Source: a virus. From it: a stretch of DNA of 23,505 bases. Below, piece by piece: positions 13,371 to 21,230 of this stretch (the first letter of the stretch is position 1; every line of letters starts with the position of its first letter). The stretch lies in IMG/VR virus record IMGVR_UViG_3300032753_000877, positions 1 through 23,505 of that record. One strand, 5' to 3'. Below the pieces are notes generated by a model. That model saw only the letters and a list, made by a program, of their open reading frames with translations. It searched no databases and was not told where the DNA came from. The translations under genes and the position numbers were made by a program.

Positions 13371-15320
13371 TTATAGTCCTACCTTTGTTTTTAGTTGTTC
13401 AATAATTGCTTGTTGTTCTTGAATTGCTTTGACGAGGAATGGTATTACACCGCTATTATCCATTTGCTGATATTTAGGTGTTCCATCTTCGTTTACTGCA
13501 TCTTTTTCACCAGTTACACAATTAGGAATAACGGCTTGCAATTCATGCGCCAAGAAACCATCATCTTTACGACCATCTACCCAAGTAAAGCTAACTGGAT
13601 TTAATGCTTGAATTGTAGATAAACCACTTGCAAGAGGGGAAACATCATTCTTTAAACGATAGTCAGATGTGGTGTTGTAAAGAACCGCAGTAGTGCCGTT
13701 TTGTGAAACAGAGCCAATTTGTGTTCCATTATAAATATATTGGTTAAATACTGTTCCAGATGCTGCGCCACTTGGATGATTAATAGCGCAAATACCATAA
13801 CCATTGACAGTTGAAAGTTGGATATTGCTGTTTGTAGTGCCAATAGTACTAAATAAAGAACCATTATTATCAATGTAGCATCTAGGATTACCAGCACCAT
13901 CAGATAACACAATGTAGTTACTTGCTGTACGGATGTCTAGACCGCCTTGATTGCCGTTGTAGCAACCTAAAATGGTATTGTTTCCACCTGTTGTTAATGA
14001 ATTTCCTGATTGTGCGCCAATAGCTGTATTGCTTCCACCAGTTGCATTTGCTAAAGCCCCAGCACCAATTGCAGTATTGTTGTTTGAAGTAGTGTTTGTT
14101 TGTAAAGCGCCAGCACCAACAGCAACACTAACACCGCCAGTTGTAATTGCACGACCAGCATTTGCTCCTACAAAAACAGAACCAGTAGAATCAGCACCCG
14201 CTGGATTATAAGATTGCGCTGCTTGCCAACCAATTGCAGTTAAATAACTTTGAGTAGTGTTTGCATTTGCAGCTTGATAACCAAAAATAGCATTATTTGC
14301 ACCAGTTGTATTACTATACCCAGCTTGATAACCTACTGCTGTGTTATTAGATGCTGTGGTGTTTCCATTAAGTGCTAAATGACCTACGGCTGTGTTGTAA
14401 GAACCAGTAGAGTTTGTTCCTAATGCACCATTCAAAGCACCATTTTGACCACCACCAATAGCGGTATTCATTGTTCCTGTGGTGTTATTTCTTAAACTGC
14501 AAAAACCCATTGCGGTGTTGTTATTAGCAGTGGTATTTGATTCACCACAACGAACACCAACAAAAGTTGAACCACTACCAGTTGTGTTTGCATTACCAGC
14601 GTTAAATCCAACAGCAGTATTTTCTATGGCTGTATTGCTATATAGAGCTTGATAACCTACTGCTGTGTTATTAGATGCGGTGGTGTTTTGGTCTAACGCA
14701 TTTCTACCTACTGCCACATTATATGAACCAGTAGTATTTGATTCCATTGCAGCAAAACCTAATACCACATTATTAGTACCAGTTGTATTTGCTGTTAAAG
14801 ATGCAGCTCCTAATGAAGTATTGGCTGCGCCAGTTGTATTAACCAGCATTGCTTGATAACCAACAGAAGTATTATTGTTTGTTTGATTATTATTTAAAGA
14901 CTGGTAACCAATAGCTGTATTGTTTACACCAGAACTTGCATTTTGATTTGCACCGTTTCCGACTACGGTATTGCTAGATATAGCACCACCACCCTTACCA
15001 ACAGTAAGACCTGATATAGAAGCATCATTAGCTAAAGTTAATGTAGTGCCGTTAAAGGTCAAATTAGACGATGTTGTGCCGACACTTGTAGATCCGCTAT
15101 AAACAACAGCATTAGCGGTTGCATAGGTAATATTTGCAGTAATATTGGCAGTACCGCTAGTGATCGTAGCGTTTTGCAATGTTACATTACCAAGCGTGGT
15201 AACGGTGTTTCCAAGACCAACGGTAGTGTTACCGATAGTTAAGCCAGTATTAAAGTTGGCATCTAGGTTGGTTAACGGTATGCTTGTTGTAGCATTACCA
15301 AAGACATACGGAACTCCCAT
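13371..15320 (-). CDS. Long tail fibre with YadA-like repeats and C-terminal S74 intramolecular chaperone
   Basis: This 649-aa protein has three parts. Residues 1-110 are an N-terminal Gly/Thr/Asn-rich fibre region that should attach to the virion. Residues 131-458 are about 19 imperfect 17-residue repeats of the NNTAVGYQALxSNTTGS type. Residues 550-649 are a peptidase S74 / intramolecular chaperone domain: TSDYRLKNDV with Ser552 and Lys557 at the Ser-x4-Lys spacing of the self-cleaving dyad, then GFLAHELQAVIPN and a terminal coiled coil (EQQAIIEQLKTK). S74 domains trimerise the fibre and then cut themselves off. The repeats resemble the AIG/AVG units of YadA-type adhesin heads, which fold as a beta-roll. 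It is probably the main receptor-binding fibre. Confidence 0.9.
   Translation of the reverse strand: MGVPYVFGNATTSIPLTNLDANFNTGLTIGNTTVGLGNTVTTLGNVTLQNATITSGTANITANITYATANAVVYSGSTSVGTTSSNLTFNGTTLTLANDASISGLTVGKGGGAISSNTVVGNGANQNASSGVNNTAIGYQSLNNNQTNNNTSVGYQAMLVNTTGAANTSLGAASLTANTTGTNNVVLGFAAMESNTTGSYNVAVGRNALDQNTTASNNTAVGYQALYSNTAIENTAVGFNAGNANTTGSGSTFVGVRCGESNTTANNNTAMGFCSLRNNTTGTMNTAIGGGQNGALNGALGTNSTGSYNTAVGHLALNGNTTASNNTAVGYQAGYSNTTGANNAIFGYQAANANTTQSYLTAIGWQAAQSYNPAGADSTGSVFVGANAGRAITTGGVSVAVGAGALQTNTTSNNNTAIGAGALANATGGSNTAIGAQSGNSLTTGGNNTILGCYNGNQGGLDIRTASNYIVLSDGAGNPRCYIDNNGSLFSTIGTTNSNIQLSTVNGYGICAINHPSGAASGTVFNQYIYNGTQIGSVSQNGTTAVLYNTTSDYRLKNDVSPLASGLSTIQALNPVSFTWVDGRKDDGFLAHELQAVIPNCVTGEKDAVNEDGTPKYQQMDNSGVIPFLVKAIQEQQAIIEQLKTKVGL
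13947..14930 (-). repeat. About 19 tandem 51-base (17-aa) imperfect repeats in the fibre gene
   Basis: The unit is roughly N-N-T-A-V/I-G-x-x-A-x-x-x-N-T-T-G/A-S. Most copies are 16-17 residues; two carry insertions (about residues 288-306 and 370-380). Two near-identical pairs occur, NNTAVGYQALYSNT and NNTAVGYQAGYSNTT. Copy number could change by recombination, altering fibre length. Confidence 0.85.
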
Positions 15321-15321
15321 T

Positions 15322-17310
15322 TTAGAACCTCACTCTCAATTCATGTTCAAATTCAAATGTATTGACCACAAAACCCGCTGAGTTTGAAGTTTGTGTCAAT
15401 CCTAAATATTTACCCCATTGCTGCGCGTCTGACTTGTACAAGTAATAGCCCGTACTTCCTAACCAAGATATTACTGTAGAACTTACATTTATCCAAGGTT
15501 CGGTAGTGCCAGAACTGTTATACCAAGTCTGAATATTTCCTAATGTGTATGACGGACTAGATCCTTGTTCAGAATCGACTGTCACATTCAAAATACCGCC
15601 TTGAGACAAAGTGGCCTCAATACCAAATTTCAACGCTTGTTTAGTTCTGATTGGGTCAGTTAATGGCAATAATGCAGTTTGGATACGGCTGGTAATTGCA
15701 GAGGTTGTATCTTGATATAACTCGTACAAAGTATTATTGGTTGTTCCAAATAAAACATCTTCACCATTTACAGGGACAGATGCAATGTATTTAAGGCTAT
15801 TTCCCTGGCTGGTAATAAACCATTTCTTATCAAAGAACACCGCTTGTATATACCGATAACTATTGGTAAAAATAGCGTCAAAATATCTAAAGTTAAATGC
15901 AGCGCACAGAATATTGTTAATAATGACCTGGCCAGCATAAACAGGGCTAGTAAAGTCAATATTTTGAATCAATCCATCTAAAGGACTTGATAACTTGGTT
16001 GTAGTTGAGCCAACCAGCGCATAAACCCCGTAATTGTTCATAAATAGCACAGAACGGAAGTACGGAATGATGGCGTACGGCAGCTGCGTACCAACGGAAG
16101 CACTCACATTGGTATTGGTAAACAAGGTTTGTCCTGATGCGCTTACTTGCACATTTGAGAACACATTGATGGAAGAATCGCCAAAAATGTATAAAAAGTC
16201 GTTAGCAGCCAGTAATTGCTGGATGTTTCCGTGCAAAGTGGAGTCGGTAAGTTGTAAAGACCCCGCTGAAACGCTCGTAAAGTCGCTGTAATCGCCCGCA
16301 GCACTATAGGTGATAGTTCGCCCTGACGCAATCCAAACGCGCCCTGAGAAGCTCGCTATTCCAGTATTGGTGTTGTTATTGACTATAGCTTTTAAAACCG
16401 CGTTTCCAGTTACGGAAACAGTAATGTTGGCAGCGTTGGTGTAGCCTGTGCCAGGGTTGGTCATTACAACCTGAGTAATGGTATTCCCTGATATAACCGC
16501 AGTACCAGCCGCATTTGTGCCACCGCCACCGCTAATGGTGACAGGAGTGCTATAGCCAACATAGCCATTACCGCCATCAATAACGGCAATTTGTACTGTC
16601 CCTGTGGCAAAAGTCGATATGCCAGCAATCGCTTGCGCTCCCGATCCACCGCCACCAGATAGGGTGACTGTTAGGTTTGCACTATTGGTATAGCCTGATC
16701 CACCATTTACCAAGACGATTGAACCAACATTTGTACCGCCAGATACCAAGGAAGCAGTAGCGTTAGCTTGTACACCACCTGTTTGGTCTGGTCCAGAGAT
16801 AACTACTGTGGGCGCGGTGTTGTATCCGCTGCCTGGATTGGTAATGGCAATCACGCCAACAGAACCTACTGTGACTGTATTGTTGCCATCCCAAGTGAAA
16901 TAACCCTTTTGAGGGTCAAGAATCAAGCATTCTGTGTTGTACCATTGGGTAATATTCATGCCCGTAGTACTCGTAAAAGTACCCGCTGGAGCTATATTCC
17001 CCGTGGTTTTATCTTGAATTTTGTAATATTTTGCCGATCCATCTGTCAAGAAGAAGGTCAAATAATCGCTAACGCCAAGATTTACGCTGCTGAAATAAAC
17101 AATATCCGATGGTTGAACAACAGAATTACCGCCAGAATCTTTAATTAAAACATCGGTTGGAACAATTTTGATATTTCCATAACCGATTGGCTGGGCATTT
17201 TCTAGCCAAGAAAACTCGGATTCATCAATAGCCGTGCGGTTAGCTTGAGTATTAAGCCCTTTAAACTGCTTAATTACTTGATACGATTTTTTCTGTTCAG
17301 CAGCTGCCAT
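15322..17310 (-). CDS. Tail nozzle / DNA-stabilisation protein, P22 gp10-like, with repeat insertion
   Basis: This 662-aa protein lies directly after the gp4-like adaptor, the position of gp10 in P22-like phages. The N-terminus (YQVIKQFKGLNTQANRTAI) with an early LENAQP segment is typical of gp10-like nozzle proteins. The later part has beta-propeller-like strands (GRVWIASGRTITYSAAGDYSDF, FLYIFGDSSINVF, YGVYALVG). Residues about 150-312 are an insertion of four roughly 45-residue repeats based on PGSGYNTAPTVVISG. The C-terminus (VVNTFEFEHELRVRF) is basic. It should plug the connector after DNA packaging. It overlaps nothing, but lies one base from the fibre start and two bases from the adaptor stop. 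Confidence 0.7.
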   Translation of the reverse strand: MAAAEQKKSYQVIKQFKGLNTQANRTAIDESEFSWLENAQPIGYGNIKIVPTDVLIKDSGGNSVVQPSDIVYFSSVNLGVSDYLTFFLTDGSAKYYKIQDKTTGNIAPAGTFTSTTGMNITQWYNTECLILDPQKGYFTWDGNNTVTVGSVGVIAITNPGSGYNTAPTVVISGPDQTGGVQANATASLVSGGTNVGSIVLVNGGSGYTNSANLTVTLSGGGGSGAQAIAGISTFATGTVQIAVIDGGNGYVGYSTPVTISGGGGTNAAGTAVISGNTITQVVMTNPGTGYTNAANITVSVTGNAVLKAIVNNNTNTGIASFSGRVWIASGRTITYSAAGDYSDFTSVSAGSLQLTDSTLHGNIQQLLAANDFLYIFGDSSINVFSNVQVSASGQTLFTNTNVSASVGTQLPYAIIPYFRSVLFMNNYGVYALVGSTTTKLSSPLDGLIQNIDFTSPVYAGQVIINNILCAAFNFRYFDAIFTNSYRYIQAVFFDKKWFITSQGNSLKYIASVPVNGEDVLFGTTNNTLYELYQDTTSAITSRIQTALLPLTDPIRTKQALKFGIEATLSQGGILNVTVDSEQGSSPSYTLGNIQTWYNSSGTTEPWINVSSTVISWLGSTGYYLYKSDAQQWGKYLGLTQTSNSAGFVVNTFEFEHELRVRF
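16375..16863 (-). repeat. Four PGxGY-type protein repeats inside the nozzle gene
   Basis: Units start at about residues 153, 196, 239 and 279 of the 662-aa protein. Each carries I-x-x-x-N/D-x-G-x-G-Y followed by a T/S-V-x-(I/V)-S/T-G strand (for example TNPGSGYNTAPTVVISG and NGGSGYTNSANLTVTLSG). They are imperfect at the DNA level, so this is an old protein duplication. Confidence 0.8.
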
Positions 17311-17312
17311 GT

Positions 17313-18230
17313 TTACATTGGGCTACTGTAAACGCTAGGCACTCTTCTTGTGTACACAGTATTGATCACAGAAGCTATTTGCTTGTGATATTCCTGTTTA
17401 TAAATTTCAGATTCGCCATAGCTTTGTTCATAATACTTGGCCAGATAAGCTGCATAGAACTGTACGCAGTTGTTATATGGGTCGTTAATGCTATCCGTAG
17501 TATTTGGGCTGTTTAAACTCAGTTCATTAGGCAATACTACGCAATCAATCTCAATTTGGTAAATCTGATCTGGTACTGGTCCAATATAAATTTGTTGCTG
17601 ACCATAAATGCTAAATGCTAATGGACGACCAATGTAGTTCTGCCAAAAGCGCAGACGGGCGTTAAAGTCCGACCAGGACAAATAGTCTAGCGGAACACGA
17701 GTGTTACCCCAGTATAAATTGATATTAATAATGTCCAAAACAGTATTGCCGCTACTAGGACTAAGAGGGCTACTCCCCATGAGATTAGTAAGCGCAGCGT
17801 AACTGACATTTTCGCAATTACCGACATAAGTTAATCCTACCGTACCGTTCAAAAACTCCGTGCTTGGAGGATAGTTACTGTAGTTATTGGTGTTATTAGC
17901 TGGATAAGGAGGCGCAGTTGTGCCGCTTGTACCGCTTGTAGTAACTTGATAAATAAAAATATTGCTAAAGATAAACTGACCCGAAGTATAAGCGGTACTT
18001 GCCGCCCAGGCTAAAGGGTTAGCTGGAGGAACGCTACCAATAGTAGCAGTAGGAGCAACCTGACAAGGGGTCTGCGTAACAACAATTTCACGCAACGCGC
18101 CCGTGTCTCGTACAACCCTCTCTCTAGCAGAGTTGATGTAATCCGTTAATTGAGACTGACTGTAGAAATTATTGTTAGCATCATGAAGTAACCTTTGCAC
18201 TTGCGTAAGGTATGTGTTGAGTGTTGCCAC
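17313..18230 (-). CDS. Head-tail adaptor, gp4-like, with inserted carbohydrate-binding-like segment
   Basis: This 305-aa protein starts at GTG 18230 with AAGG six bases ahead. Its N-terminus (YLTQVQRLLHDANNNFYSQ, then LTDYINSARERVVRDTG) and its C-terminal half (LDYLSWSDFNARLRFW, IYIGPVPDQIYQIEIDCVV, YAAYLAKYYEQSYGE) match the pattern of phage gp4-like adaptors, which form the ring below the portal. Between them, residues about 68-137 look like a separate module with W75, Y81, G84 and Y94, then TTSGTSGTTAPPYP and GTVGLTYVG. This pattern is familiar as a decoration in many phage virion proteins and resembles small carbohydrate-binding modules. The adaptor role is likely; the insert's role is a guess. 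Confidence 0.75.
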   Translation of the reverse strand: MATLNTYLTQVQRLLHDANNNFYSQSQLTDYINSARERVVRDTGALREIVVTQTPCQVAPTATIGSVPPANPLAWAASTAYTSGQFIFSNIFIYQVTTSGTSGTTAPPYPANNTNNYSNYPPSTEFLNGTVGLTYVGNCENVSYAALTNLMGSSPLSPSSGNTVLDIININLYWGNTRVPLDYLSWSDFNARLRFWQNYIGRPLAFSIYGQQQIYIGPVPDQIYQIEIDCVVLPNELSLNSPNTTDSINDPYNNCVQFYAAYLAKYYEQSYGESEIYKQEYHKQIASVINTVYTRRVPSVYSSPM

Positions 18231-18247
18231 TTGTTACCTTTCATAAG

Positions 18248-18583
18248 TCATGCTACTGCTTGAAGGACTTTTCCCCCTACCTTTTTAGCGGGTAGGGGTA
18301 CTCTTTCCACCAACGGGGATATGGATTGGTTCTTTTTTGGCGGCTCAGTTGAGATATCCCATTGAGAAAGGATTTCCAAACCTTTTTCCAAATCGTTTTT
18401 AGAAACGATCCAACCAAGTCTTGCCAAGTACGGCTCTTTGTCATCGTCTCCGTAACCAAAAATATGACGGGCCACCTCTTTTGGTATTTCCACCGTCTTT
18501 CCTTTTGGGAACTCATAGAACACTCCACCGAGTCCATCGGTAAGTTTTTTATCAGAATTATTGGTTACAAAGATATTTGACAT
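18248..18583 (-). CDS. Small head-associated protein, unrecognised
   Basis: This 111-aa protein contains VFYEFPKGKTVEIPKEVARHIFGYG, a strand-helix unit, and LARLGWIVSKNDLEKGLEIL. I have seen this type in phage head modules between the capsid protein and gp4-like adaptor. The tail is basic (PAKKVGGK). ATG 18583 is one base after the preceding stop (TAATATG). It may be a head-completion or neck protein. Confidence 0.65.
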   Translation of the reverse strand: MSNIFVTNNSDKKLTDGLGGVFYEFPKGKTVEIPKEVARHIFGYGDDDKEPYLARLGWIVSKNDLEKGLEILSQWDISTEPPKKNQSISPLVERVPLPAKKVGGKVLQAVA

Positions 18584-18584
18584 A

Positions 18585-19043
18585 TTAGAACTGAACTACA
18601 TCGCCATAAACATTAAAACTTACAACATTTGAGTTGCCAGATGGTGTGGTTACATTCACAAACAATGTAGAGCTTGTTGCCCCAGACAATACGGTAGTAG
18701 TGTATGGAGAAGCGATTGCAAAGTCTTGAAATGTGCCAGACGCACTTAAACTGCTTAATGCCACATTAGCCACCACCGCATTTGACGCATTACCGTCATT
18801 TGAAGTGGTGATTGTGACATAAGCAGAACTAACAGATCCGTTCAGAATAGTCGCAGAAATTCTGCGAATAATTACTGCACCAGAGTTGCTAGTTGCACCA
18901 CCATTGGTTAACCCACCAGTGCAGATAGAAAGGTTAGCGATTGCATTGCCAGCAGTTGCCAAAGATACGGCTTTAGCTGATGCGACCTTAGCGTTTCCAA
19001 AACTGTCTAGGTATAGCTGCGCTACTGAATCTGGGTTAGCCAT
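18585..19043 (-). CDS. Beta-rich head decoration candidate
   Basis: This 152-aa protein is Ala/Ser/Val/Asn/Thr-rich with nearly no charge, probably all-beta. It has AGGAG before its ATG 19043, a strong site that suggests high expression, like the two genes on its right. It follows the capsid gene by one small ORF. A decoration or cement protein is the most likely role from position and expression signals; no family motif is seen. Confidence 0.65.
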   Translation of the reverse strand: MANPDSVAQLYLDSFGNAKVASAKAVSLATAGNAIANLSICTGGLTNGGATSNSGAVIIRRISATILNGSVSSAYVTITTSNDGNASNAVVANVALSSLSASGTFQDFAIASPYTTTVLSGATSSTLFVNVTTPSGNSNVVSFNVYGDVVQF

Positions 19044-19054
19044 TACTGTTCTCC

Positions 19055-19405
19055 TTAACTGTTGTAAGTGCCAGAAACAGCTTGACCGCCGTTTACGGTG
19101 ATTAACTGCAAAGTAGTATTTGTGCCACCAGCGATCACATTAGCCTGTACATTCACGCCGTCAGAAATCACAACGCCACCAGAGTTAGCAACATAGACAT
19201 TTGACCATGTAGCCACATTTGATGTGGTGTTGTAGTTAGATACGGCTTGGATTACCACATTGGATGTGGCAAATGCAAGGTAAGTACCAGCTGGGATCAC
19301 ATTACCAGCAGTAGTAACTGTGATATTTGCGGGAGATTGCCAATACGCGCCAGGCGTATTTTCATAAGTACCCGCAATGAGGATTTTATTTAAGCCGAGT
19401 GCCAT
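19055..19405 (-). CDS. Beta-rich head protein candidate
   Basis: This 116-aa protein sits twelve bases after the major capsid gene and starts at ATG 19405 with a strong AGGAG. The sequence is Thr/Asn/Val-rich (PANITVTTAGNVIPAG, TYLAFATSNVVIQAV) and ends in NGGQAVSGTYNS. It lacks helices and Cys. A capsid-decorating or head-stabilising protein is likely from position and composition. It resembles the next gene in composition but not in clear alignment. Confidence 0.65.
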   Translation of the reverse strand: MALGLNKILIAGTYENTPGAYWQSPANITVTTAGNVIPAGTYLAFATSNVVIQAVSNYNTTSNVATWSNVYVANSGGVVISDGVNVQANVIAGGTNTTLQLITVNGGQAVSGTYNS

Positions 19406-19417
19406 GGTTAGTTCTCC

Positions 19418-20428
19418 TTATAGTGAAATAGAGTTGTAACCAGATACACGGGTCATTGACTTAGGCTTGGTGCTCACTAATTCAGCGATCATCAAGACTG
19501 CGCCAACATAACCGATCTGCCAGTTTGGAAGTGTTGATTCAAAACCAGTAAATACGAAAGAGCCCTGATCGTGGATGTAGAGGCTTAAGTAGTTGCTGTT
19601 AATGAAGTAAACAGTACCTTCTGGGCAATATGGGTCTGGATAGATTGGAACACCAGCAACCATCAAAGCGCGGAAAGCAGCTTGTGGGCCATTGGAGTCA
19701 CCATCAAAACCGTGTCCTGGGGTGATTACATACTGTTCTTGACCGACATAGTCTTGTGCCAAGAGAGTCCATGTACCGAAACCGCAAACGCCGAAAGTTG
19801 GAACTTCTGCGCCATTCTTAACAGTACCAGAGATGTACTGGAGAATGTTTTGACGGGTTGGGTTTACTGAACCAGCGTTGTAAACCTTAGACTTCCACCA
19901 TGTGTAGGTAGAACGGTTGATGTTACCGTATGTGGTTAAGTTTGTACCATCGTCAATAGCACCAGGCAAGCCGATGAACTGTTGAGTGTTGGTGTAGTTG
20001 GTGTACAAAGCAGTTGCCATTGCATCCATCATCACATTGGTTGCATCGTTCATACGAGCTTCAATGAGAGGAATGATTGCATAGTCTTGCTGAACTGCAC
20101 CTTCCATACCGAGGAACGGTACAGGAGAAATCATCAACTTTAAGTTGAATTCAGCATTAAACGCACCTTGCTGAACTGCTGGCTGGTTGAAAGAACCAGA
20201 GTAGTCAGACCATTGTGCATTGACAAACTGTGCGCCTTGTACAGGCACGGTTACTTGGGACACACCGCCTGATGCTTGTTGACTGTTAGCAATCAACGCA
20301 GCCATCAAAGGTGTACTGTTGTACAGCTGTACGACCAGCTTGGGGATAAACGCACGGCGAGTTACATAAGTAAGCTCGTTATACTGACTTGATCCTGACG
20401 CTGGAACTATTCCGCCACCAATAGGCAT
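19418..20428 (-). CDS. Major capsid protein (HK97-like fold expected)
   Basis: This 336-aa protein follows the scaffold candidate and has a strong GGAG site seven bases before ATG 20428. Features typical of capsid proteins include the start GSSQYNELTYVTRRAFIPKL, a spine-helix-like segment IPLIEARMNDATNVMMDAMATAL (about residues 125-147) and a C-terminal TLPNWQIGYVGAVLMIAELVSTKPKS. A mid-protein stretch (TPGHGFDGDSNGPQAAFRALMVAGVPIYPD) holds the usual beta hinge. The length fits, and no N-terminal delta domain is evident, which agrees with a separate scaffold gene upstream. HK97-like fold is expected from the phage class, not proven here. Confidence 0.88.
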   Translation of the reverse strand: MPIGGGIVPASGSSQYNELTYVTRRAFIPKLVVQLYNSTPLMAALIANSQQASGGVSQVTVPVQGAQFVNAQWSDYSGSFNQPAVQQGAFNAEFNLKLMISPVPFLGMEGAVQQDYAIIPLIEARMNDATNVMMDAMATALYTNYTNTQQFIGLPGAIDDGTNLTTYGNINRSTYTWWKSKVYNAGSVNPTRQNILQYISGTVKNGAEVPTFGVCGFGTWTLLAQDYVGQEQYVITPGHGFDGDSNGPQAAFRALMVAGVPIYPDPYCPEGTVYFINSNYLSLYIHDQGSFVFTGFESTLPNWQIGYVGAVLMIAELVSTKPKSMTRVSGYNSISL

Positions 20429-20445
20429 AATAATTCTCCATTAAA

Positions 20446-20466
20446 AGTAAATATCCCCTATTTACT
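20446..20466 (-). terminator. Hairpin in the leader of the capsid gene (attenuator or mRNA-stabilising)
   Basis: On the - strand AGTAAATA and TATTTACT form a perfect 8-bp stem with a five-base GGGGA loop, followed by TTT. It lies in the 46-base gap between the scaffold candidate and the capsid gene, just upstream of the capsid ribosome site. It could be a partial terminator or a processing or stability element that raises capsid output. Confidence 0.4.
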
Positions 20467-20474
20467 GCTTGTTG

Positions 20475-21017
20475 TTAAATACCTATCGGTCTTGAGTTCT
20501 TTCTCAATTCCTGTAGGGCTTTTGATGCTTCGTCCCGCGCGCCCATTTGTGGGTTCTTCCAATACTTAGAAAGGTCGAACTTAGAAAGTGCGCTTGGGTT
20601 GTAACCCATAGCAGAATTAGGCGTTGGAGTGGCGGCTTGCTTCATCCATTCAAAATACTGAGCTGCTGTTTCATGATTTGTCATACCTTGCTCCAGCATC
20701 AATTTTTCAATTTGCTCAATATCCTCATCGGATTGGGCTAACCCTTTCTCTTTCAGCTTGCTTCTGCGCTTGTCGAGTTCTTCTCTTGCTTCTTTCTCAC
20801 GAATCTGTGCTTCCAACTTCATGACGCGCTCTTCGGCAGCGGAAATCTTAGAGTTTGTGTGCTCTTCGATATCCAGCTCTGGAATTGTCATGTTAGGACG
20901 CACTTTCTTTGTGAGTCGTAATGCTTCTTTGCGAGTTTCTGGATTATCGGACAACTCTTTCATCAAGAGAGCCAATTCGTCCCGTTGCTCTAAACTGAGA
21001 TCTTCTAAAGATGCCAT
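20475..21017 (-). CDS. Scaffolding protein candidate
   Basis: This 180-aa, highly charged, mostly helical protein lies directly before the major capsid gene, the classic scaffold position. A coiled coil spans about residues 55-115 (ISAAEERVMKLEAQIREKE, with heptad-like Leu/Ile/Lys). The C-terminal part (QMGARDEASKALQELRKN) is a basic helix, as needed for scaffold binding to the capsid shell. There is no Cys and no membrane segment. ATG 21017 follows a GGGG site. The role is inferred from composition and position; scaffold sequences are poorly conserved. Confidence 0.75.
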   Translation of the reverse strand: MASLEDLSLEQRDELALLMKELSDNPETRKEALRLTKKVRPNMTIPELDIEEHTNSKISAAEERVMKLEAQIREKEAREELDKRRSKLKEKGLAQSDEDIEQIEKLMLEQGMTNHETAAQYFEWMKQAATPTPNSAMGYNPSALSKFDLSKYWKNPQMGARDEASKALQELRKNSRPIGI

Positions 21018-21035
21018 TATCTATCCCCTTTTTCC

Positions 21036-21221
21036 TTAGATGACTTTTTTGGTATCGCCAGGATGAGACAAGTTCATCATATTCTTGTATCCAGCTTTAG
21101 CAGAAGAAGTTAATCCGCCAAATTGTGAATAGCGAGGAGTATTGATTACTTGACCATTCTTTTGGTTGTTGTCGGTTGGTCTGCGTGGGCTAGACGAACC
21201 GCGTGGTTTAAAGAGTTCCAT
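21036..21221 (-). CDS. 61-aa basic hypothetical protein
   Basis: This short basic protein has few hydrophobic residues: KPRGSSSPRRPTDNNQK, then PRYSQFGGLTSSAKAGYKN, then HPGDTKKVI. It is likely disordered. It sits between the 168-aa protein and the scaffold candidate. Its RRPTDNNQK matches RPSDDNQQ in the 83-aa ORF at 4280-4531. The function is unknown. Confidence 0.6.
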   Translation of the reverse strand: MELFKPRGSSSPRRPTDNNQKNGQVINTPRYSQFGGLTSSAKAGYKNMMNLSHPGDTKKVI

Positions 21222-21230
21222 AGTAATTCC

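Noticed and set aside
13947-14930. Regular DNA repeats that could suggest a CRISPR array
   Set aside because: The period of about 51 bases is continuous within a reading frame, the copies are imperfect and there are no unique spacers; they are protein repeats of the fibre.
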